DNA of 64,000 nucleotides from Achromobacter insolitus (GTDB taxonomy: Bacteria; Pseudomonadota; Gammaproteobacteria; Burkholderiales; Burkholderiaceae_B), in assembly GCF_002209555.1 (NCBI RefSeq), contig NZ_NJIF01000016.1:1-64000 (forward strand), read 5' to 3'. Positions 59,578 through 64,000 of this stretch are shown here, one piece after another (within the stretch, counting starts at the first letter, position 1; every line of letters starts with the position of its first letter). The position numbers were made by a program, and so were the translations under genes. The notes below the pieces were generated by a model. It was not told where the DNA came from and searched no databases. It saw only the letters and a program-made list of their open reading frames with translations.

Positions 59578-60378
59578 TCAGGGCTGCAGCACCTCGACCG
59601 TGCCCGCGTAGGACAGGCGGCGCTTTTTGGCTTGCGGCACGCTGACCTTGGCATCTTCCATGCCGGCTTCGATCCAGTACAGGCCCGGCTGCGGCCACTT
59701 CACGGAGAACTTGCCGTCCTTGTCCGTCTTCAGCTGGATTTCGCCGACCTTGTCGCGATAGCGGCTGCCGCCCGGCACCACATTGACTTCCAGCTCCGCG
59801 GCCGGCTTGCCGTCCAGCAGCATCTGGAAGGTGGCAGGCTCATCCGTGAACAGGTCGTTCGGATGCGTCACCGGCGCCAGCTCCAGGCCGCGGCCGACAG
59901 GCTTGACGGCCGAGGGTTTGCCGGCGGTCACGAAGGTCTCGACGCGGCCCAGGCTTTGCGAGACTTCCAGTTCCTCGGCCTTGGCGGGCACGGCTTGCGC
60001 CAGGCCCTCGGGCTTGCCGAAGTAGCGCTTGTTCTTGCCGTCTTCCTTCCAGCGGGCGAACACGCCGTCATTGACCACGGCGACGCGGTAGGTTCCGGCC
60101 TGCTTGAGTTGCAGGTCGAATGTGCTGCGCAGCTTGCCGCGATTCAGGTTCTCGGCTTCGGCGGCGCTGCCGTCCGGCGCGACGACGGCCAGGCCGTCCA
60201 GGCGCAGCGGAGCGTGGTTGAAATAGAACTTGTCGTTGCCCACGGCGGCGTCGACGGTGACCCAGCTGTCGGTGCCCGACAACACGGTCGACGACGGCAC
60301 CATCCAGACGTCATGCGCCTGGGAGGCGAAAGGCAGGCACAGAGCCAGGGCGGCGGCCAGTTTGGCGGCGGATTTCAT
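59578..60378 (-). CDS. DUF4198 periplasmic protein
   Basis: The product is 266 residues. The signal peptide MKSAAKLAAALALCLPFASQA is cut before HDVWMVPSSTVLSG. The mature start H-D-x-W is the conserved metal-type N-terminus of DUF4198 (CbiK/GH25-like) proteins. The C-terminal half is an Ig/carboxypeptidase-regulatory-like domain (VGEIQLKTDKDGKFSVKWPQPGLYWIEAGM). These proteins occur in metal uptake and flavinylation clusters. It lies between the DUF2271 and apbE genes. Confidence 0.88.
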   Translation of the reverse strand: MKSAAKLAAALALCLPFASQAHDVWMVPSSTVLSGTDSWVTVDAAVGNDKFYFNHAPLRLDGLAVVAPDGSAAEAENLNRGKLRSTFDLQLKQAGTYRVAVVNDGVFARWKEDGKNKRYFGKPEGLAQAVPAKAEELEVSQSLGRVETFVTAGKPSAVKPVGRGLELAPVTHPNDLFTDEPATFQMLLDGKPAAELEVNVVPGGSRYRDKVGEIQLKTDKDGKFSVKWPQPGLYWIEAGMEDAKVSVPQAKKRRLSYAGTVEVLQP

Positions 60379-60397
60379 CGTTGCGCTCCTAGGAGAA

Positions 60398-60913
60398 TCA
60401 GGGTTTCAGGTCGAGCGCGATGGCGCCCAGTTCGTGTTCGCCGCGCGCCGTCAACTGCTCGGCCTTTTGCGGCGGCCATTGGAAGGGGATACGCAGCAGC
60501 TCGCGGCCGCCGACTTCGCGCGCCGCTTCGACCACCACGGCGTACTGGCCGGGTTTCAGTCCGGACAGTGGCTTGCTAGCCGCGTCAAAACGCAGCGCAT
60601 GCTTGCCCACCGGCTTGGTGGCGCCGCTGACGCCGTCCACCGGGAATTGCTGATTGCGGCCGCTGCGGCGCCACCACTGGCGCATGTCCTTGAGCCACTC
60701 CGTGCCTTCGTTGTTCTTCTTGGCCACGTCGTACCAGACGGCCAGGTCGGTCGCCACGCTCTGGTCGGGATTCTCGATCCAGATCGCGACGTAGGGACGG
60801 TGGTACTCCGCGACATCCAGGCGCGGAACCTCAATGGACAGGCCGATGTCGGCCGCTTGGGCCGTTCGGGCGATCAGGCCGGCCAGCAGGGCCGACAACA
60901 ACAGCTTGCGCAT
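60398..60913 (-). CDS. DUF2271 periplasmic protein with an ApbE flavinylation motif
   Basis: The product is 171 residues. The signal peptide ends at RTAQA-ADIG. FPVDGVSGATKPVGKHAL contains D93-G-V-S-G-A-T99, the consensus for covalent FMN attachment by ApbE, with Thr99 as the expected site (codon at about 60617-60619). LAVWYDVAKKNNEGTEWLKDMRQWWRRSGR is the DUF2271 hallmark. It is thus probably a small extracytoplasmic flavoprotein that relays electrons between the PepSY membrane protein and an acceptor such as ferric iron. Confidence 0.88.
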   Translation of the reverse strand: MRKLLLSALLAGLIARTAQAADIGLSIEVPRLDVAEYHRPYVAIWIENPDQSVATDLAVWYDVAKKNNEGTEWLKDMRQWWRRSGRNQQFPVDGVSGATKPVGKHALRFDAASKPLSGLKPGQYAVVVEAAREVGGRELLRIPFQWPPQKAEQLTARGEHELGAIALDLKP

Positions 60914-60941
60914 GGAAGTCTCCAGGGGCGGATCGTTGGAA

Positions 60942-61568
60942 TCAATGAATGAAAAGCAGGGCCAGCACGACGGGGATCACAACGCCCAGGCCAACCATGG
61001 GCCAGGTCGCGCTACGGTTGCCGGCGTGCATCTTCAGCAGCACCAGCCCGGTCAGCGAAAAGACCAGACAGGCGACGGCGAAGATGTCCAGGAACCAGCT
61101 CCATGCCAGGCCCGTGTTGCGACCCTTGTGCAGATCATTGAGGTACGAGATCCAGCCGCGATCGGTGCGCTCATACTCGACGTCGCCGCTGGCCAGGTCG
61201 ATGGACAGCCAGGCATCGCCGCCAGCGCGTGGCAGGGACAGATAGACCTCGTCGGCGGACCACTCCGCCGGCTTGCCGGCGGCGGCGGTGTCCAGCGTAT
61301 CGTCCAGCCACTGGGCGACGGGCGCGGGCAGCGGCGCCTTTTTCTGGGCGGGTGGGGGAGAGAGTTGCTGCAGGACCGCTACGGGCAAGCGCGCCTCGCG
61401 GCTGGTCACGACAGCCTTGGCCTCGATGTGCGAGGCATTGTTCAGGGTCAGGCCGGTCACCGCGAACAACAGCATGCCCAGCAGGCACAGCGCCGAGCTG
61501 ATCCAATGCCATTGGTGCAGCGTCTTGAGCCAATAGGCCCGGCGGCGGGGAGTGGTTGGACTGTCCAT
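60942..61568 (-). CDS. PepSY-associated membrane protein
   Basis: The product is 208 residues. The first segment, LHQWHWISSALCLLGMLLFAVTGLTLN, holds the conserved HxWHW haem/metal-type histidines. A periplasmic loop of about 90 residues ends in WISYLNDLHKGRNTGLAWSWFLDIFAVACLVFSLTGLVLL, the second PepSY_TM signature, and a third span closes the protein. It is the first gene behind a Fur-like box and would carry electrons through the inner membrane to the flavinylated DUF2271 protein. Confidence 0.9.
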   Translation of the reverse strand: MDSPTTPRRRAYWLKTLHQWHWISSALCLLGMLLFAVTGLTLNNASHIEAKAVVTSREARLPVAVLQQLSPPPAQKKAPLPAPVAQWLDDTLDTAAAGKPAEWSADEVYLSLPRAGGDAWLSIDLASGDVEYERTDRGWISYLNDLHKGRNTGLAWSWFLDIFAVACLVFSLTGLVLLKMHAGNRSATWPMVGLGVVIPVVLALLFIH

Positions 61569-61606
61569 GGGTTATCGGGTGAAAGCCCGCGGATTCTAAC
61601 ATTTAA

Positions 61607-61621
61607 TGAGAATGACTCTTA
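61607..61621. promoter_or_regulatory. Fur-like box before the PepSY/ApbE operon
   Basis: TGAGAATGACTCTTA matches the 7-1-7 Fur pattern TGAGAAT-n-ATTCTCA with two mismatches in the second half. It sits 39 bases upstream of the PepSY gene's start. Confidence 0.7.
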
Positions 61622-61757
61622 TAAATGCCGCTGTTTTTGCCGGAAGGGGATTTCAATCGATTTCGGGATTGGCGCCTCGGGGCGGGAAGGCGGGCCGTGG
61701 CGCCGGTCCGCCAGCGGGGATAAGATAGGCCACCCGTTACAAACACCGGAGGTCGTC

Positions 61758-62312
61758 ATGCTTGAGCAGCAAGTCGTGGATCAGATCGGTCGTCATTGGG
61801 GGTGGGTGGCATTGCGCGGCGTCGTCGCCATCCTGTTCGGGCTCATGGCCTTGCTCATGCCTGCCATCACGCTGTCTGCGCTGGTGCTGGTATGGGGCGC
61901 ATTCGCGCTGGTCGACGGGGTGCTGGCCCTGGTTGCCGGCGTGCGCATCCGCGATAACGGCAAGCCGCTGTGGGCGCTTATCGTCGTGGGCCTGCTGGGC
62001 ATCGCGGCGGGCATCGTCACTTTCGTCTATCCCGGCCTGACGGCGCTGGTCCTGCTGTACATCATCGCGATCTGGGCGCTGGTGTCCGGCGTGTTCCAGA
62101 TCGTCGCCGCGATCCGATTCCGCAAGGACATCCGCAACGAATGGCTGCTCGGCCTGTCTGGGCTGGTGTCCATCCTGTTCGGCGGCATGATGATCATGCA
62201 GCCGGGCGCGGGCGCGCTGGCGCTGGTCTGGGTCATCGGGCTCTACGCCGTCTTCTTTGGCATACTCCTGCTGGTTTTTTCCTTCCGCCTCAAACAGCAC
62301 AAGACGTCCTGA
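61758..62312 (+). CDS. HdeD-family membrane protein
   Basis: The product is 184 residues; GGAGG precedes the ATG at 61758. Six membrane segments fall in three repeated pairs, with WGWVALRGVVAILFGLMALLMP, ALVDGVLALVAGVRIRDNGKPLW and FQIVAAIRFRKDIRNEWLLGLSGLVSILFGGMMIMQP, as in HdeD (DUF308) acid-resistance proteins. It is 6 bp before crcB, so they are co-transcribed. The link between the two is not known. Confidence 0.88.
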   Translation: MLEQQVVDQIGRHWGWVALRGVVAILFGLMALLMPAITLSALVLVWGAFALVDGVLALVAGVRIRDNGKPLWALIVVGLLGIAAGIVTFVYPGLTALVLLYIIAIWALVSGVFQIVAAIRFRKDIRNEWLLGLSGLVSILFGGMMIMQPGAGALALVWVIGLYAVFFGILLLVFSFRLKQHKTS

Positions 62313-62318
62313 AGACCG

Positions 62319-62711
62319 ATGTCCGCTTATCAAACCCTAATTCCCCTGAATTTCCTTGCCGTGGGCGTGGGCGCCATGTTGGGCGCGTGGGTCCGGTGGC
62401 TGGTCGGCATGTGGCTGAACGTGGAGTCCTGGCCATGGGGAACGTTCGCGGTGAACCTGGCCGGCGGTTATCTGGTCGGCCTGGTGCTGGCACTGGTGGC
62501 AGGGCATCCCGAATGGCCGGCCTGGATCCGCCTGGGCGCTATCACGGGTTTCATGGGAGGGCTGACCACGTTCTCGACGTTTTCGGCCGAGACCGTGTCG
62601 ATGCTGGAGCGGGGCGCCTACGCCAGCGCGCTGGGATATGCCGGCTTCAGCCTGGCAGGGTCGCTGTTGCTGACGGCGGCCGGCTTGGCGACCGCCAGTC
62701 TCTTGCGCTAG
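62319..62711 (+). CDS. crcB: Fluoride ion channel CrcB/FluC
   Basis: The product is 130 residues. VGAMLGAWVRWLVGMWL, WGTFAVNLAGGYLVGLVLAL (with the pore Asn) and the signature GFMGGLTTFSTFSAETV are intact, with four membrane helices. It forms a dimeric channel that exports fluoride. It follows the HdeD-like gene by 6 bp; I see no fluoride riboswitch in front of either gene. Confidence 0.95.
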   Translation: MSAYQTLIPLNFLAVGVGAMLGAWVRWLVGMWLNVESWPWGTFAVNLAGGYLVGLVLALVAGHPEWPAWIRLGAITGFMGGLTTFSTFSAETVSMLERGAYASALGYAGFSLAGSLLLTAAGLATASLLR

Positions 62712-62733
62712 GGCTGGCGAGCACGCGCGGGCC

Positions 62734-64000
62734 TCAGGCCGCGCCGGGATTCAACACACGGGCGGCCTGCAGGCCGCTCTGCACGGCGCCTTCCAGCACG
62801 CCCGGGTAGCCCGTGTCGGTCCAGTCGCCGGCCAGCGCCAGCGTGGGCCAGGGAGTGGAATTCAGCGGGCGGGTCAGCCCCGGCACCGCCGCGAAAGTCG
62901 CCCGCTTTTCGATGAATAGTTCCGCCGCCGACACTTCGGGCATGGCTGGCAGGCGCGCGGGGTGGCGCGCGGCTTGCTCGGCCACCTGATCGATCAGCGC
63001 TTCGATCACCTGTTGGCGGTTGCGTTCCGCGATGCCGGTGGCTGCGCTGGTCACCACGGCCAGTTCGCCGGCCTTGGTGTCGCCGGCCAGTTGCGCGCGG
63101 TCGAACAGCCATTGGCCGTAGTGGTCGCGGGCGGATTCTTCGCGCAGCATCATCATGGGCTCGGGCAGGCGCCAGGGATCCTGCAGCCGCAGGTTCAGGG
63201 TGGCGATCGGCATGTACTCGAAAGCCTTGAGCGCGTTCAGCAGCCCGGTGGCTCCGGCCTCCCGCAGCGGGGTCTCCAGCAGGCGCGCGGCGAAGGCCGG
63301 CGGCACTGCCAGTACGGCTGCGTCGAATCGTTCCTGGTTGATGTCGATGCCCTCTTTGGAGGGGCGAAGCTGGCGCACGGTGCTGCCATAGCGCATGGTC
63401 ACCTGGCGCGCCGCCGCATCGGGCCACAGCGCGGACAAGTCGGTGCAAGGCAGCAGCATGTCGCTGTTTTCGCGGCTGCCGGTCAGGCTGTCGCGCAGCA
63501 CGCGCGCGAACAGCGCGGCGCTGGCCGTGGCAGCCGGCGTGTTCAGCGCGGCCAGGCAGAGCGGTTCCCAGATTTGGCGGATCAACGCGTCCGACTGCGC
63601 GTGGTAGTGCAGCAGGTGCAGCACGGTCCAGTCGCGCGGCGGTGTCCATGACATGGCTTTCAGGCCCCGCATCAGCCGCAGGGCCGCGACGCGGTCCTTC
63701 CAGGCCAGGCCGCGCGCGCGCAGGATCGCCACGGCCATGTGCAGCGGCGCGGGGAGCCGCGGCGCGGCCAGGCGGAAGCGGCCGTCCAGGGAGGCCAATT
63801 GCAGGGGGCGGCGCATCAGCAAGGCGTCCGGATTGCGGCCCACGCGGCGCATCAGCGCCAGCGTGTGCTTGTAGGCCCCGGAAAGCAGATGCTGGCCATT
63901 GTCCAGCGGGGCGTCGAAATCCGTGTGGAACACGCGTCGGGCGCGTCCGCCGGGGGTATGGCCGGCTTCGAACACGGTGACCTTGGCGCCCGCTTCGCGC
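62734..64000 (-). CDS. hpnE: Hydroxysqualene dehydroxylase HpnE (5' end outside window)
   Basis: The C-terminal 422 or so residues of an amine-oxidase-type flavoprotein are visible; the N-terminal FAD GxGxxG segment lies beyond the window. The visible part starts with REAGAKVTVFEAGHTPGGRARR, then has DNGQHLLSGAY, HYHAQSDALIRQIWEPLCLAALNT and, at the end, LALAGDWTDTGYPGVLEGAVQSGLQAA. These are the features of HpnE, which reduces hydroxysqualene to squalene for hopanoid synthesis. Its partners hpnC and hpnD would be expected upstream, outside the window. Confidence 0.92.
   Translation of the reverse strand, partial: REAGAKVTVFEAGHTPGGRARRVFHTDFDAPLDNGQHLLSGAYKHTLALMRRVGRNPDALLMRRPLQLASLDGRFRLAAPRLPAPLHMAVAILRARGLAWKDRVAALRLMRGLKAMSWTPPRDWTVLHLLHYHAQSDALIRQIWEPLCLAALNTPAATASAALFARVLRDSLTGSRENSDMLLPCTDLSALWPDAAARQVTMRYGSTVRQLRPSKEGIDINQERFDAAVLAVPPAFAARLLETPLREAGATGLLNALKAFEYMPIATLNLRLQDPWRLPEPMMMLREESARDHYGQWLFDRAQLAGDTKAGELAVVTSAATGIAERNRQQVIEALIDQVAEQAARHPARLPAMPEVSAAELFIEKRATFAAVPGLTRPLNSTPWPTLALAGDWTDTGYPGVLEGAVQSGLQAARVLNPGAA

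Noticed and set aside
60834..61757. Upstream extension of the HdeD-like protein
   Set aside because: It runs antisense to the PepSY gene. The ATG at 61758 has a GGAGG site and family similarity starts there.
62300..62320. Fluoride riboswitch expected before crcB
   Set aside because: Only 6 bp separate crcB from the preceding gene, and I could not find the conserved riboswitch core before 61758 either.

Overview
The window is GC-rich (roughly two-thirds G+C by eye), densely coded DNA. It looks like a chromosome segment of a betaproteobacterium in the Alcaligenaceae (Achromobacter/Bordetella type). The clues are three Bug/TctC-type tripartite-tricarboxylate receptors, many small catabolic operons each with its own regulator, a filamentous-haemagglutinin-like CDI protein, an ECF41 sigma factor with its carboxymuconolactone decarboxylase, and HpnE. 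This assignment is inferred from gene content, not from a marker gene. I saw no rRNA, tRNA, IS element or CRISPR array.

Region 1 (1-6608) is a contact-dependent inhibition or polymorphic-toxin locus. It holds the 3' part of a large CdiA/FhaB-like exoprotein with a ParB-like C-terminal toxin, then a pentapeptide-repeat protein as probable immunity. Next comes a displaced, broken second toxin tail that begins with a near-perfect 138-bp copy of the pre-toxin region. After it lie a frameshifted DUF596-like immunity gene and a third, badly decayed toxin remnant. This stretch is visibly AT-richer than the rest.

Region 2 (6609-20705) is a run of small units: a methyltransferase; an Lrp regulator divergent from a class V aminotransferase; an acyltransferase-3/SGNH membrane protein; formamidase plus FmdB; a solute-binding protein; an NlpE-like lipoprotein; OsmC and GST; and an ECF41 sigma factor whose expected promoter motif precedes the AhpD-like decarboxylase gene just upstream of it. 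A GNAT, a cysteine hydrolase and a DUF3820 protein follow in tight overlap.

Region 3 (19827-24642) is a siderophore uptake locus: AraC regulator, tandem 19-bp direct repeats, a perfect Fur box, TonB receptor, cupin and an RhtX/FptX-like permease.

Region 4 (24708-35789) is housekeeping and accessory: a YegD-like Hsp70, NUDIX, ferredoxin, DUF899, an ArsR/AHSA1 pair with an operator over the start codon, an MHS permease, an FNR-type regulator and clpB with a sigma-32-like promoter.

Region 5 (35854-57124) is catabolic. A DUF1641/SQR-like pair is followed, all on the minus strand, by a hydroquinone-cleavage cluster (Rieske protein, intradiol dioxygenase, semialdehyde dehydrogenase, two-subunit hydroquinone dioxygenase). 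Upstream in the same direction are a Bug receptor and a sulfatase/phosphonate-monoester-hydrolase-like enzyme, divergent from an IclR regulator. Then come a DUF1932/Bug/RraA/2-hydroxyacid dehydrogenase/GntR cluster, a TetR-controlled Tm-1-like/PEP-hydrolase-like/SRPBCC operon, and a LysR/D-aminoacylase/Bug unit.

Region 6 (57163-61621) is a minus-strand operon behind a Fur-like box: PepSY membrane protein, DUF2271 protein with an ApbE-type flavinylation motif, DUF4198 protein, ApbE, and a flavodoxin/ferredoxin-reductase fusion. It reads as an iron-responsive flavin electron-transfer system. The window closes with an HdeD-like protein, CrcB and the 3' part of hpnE.
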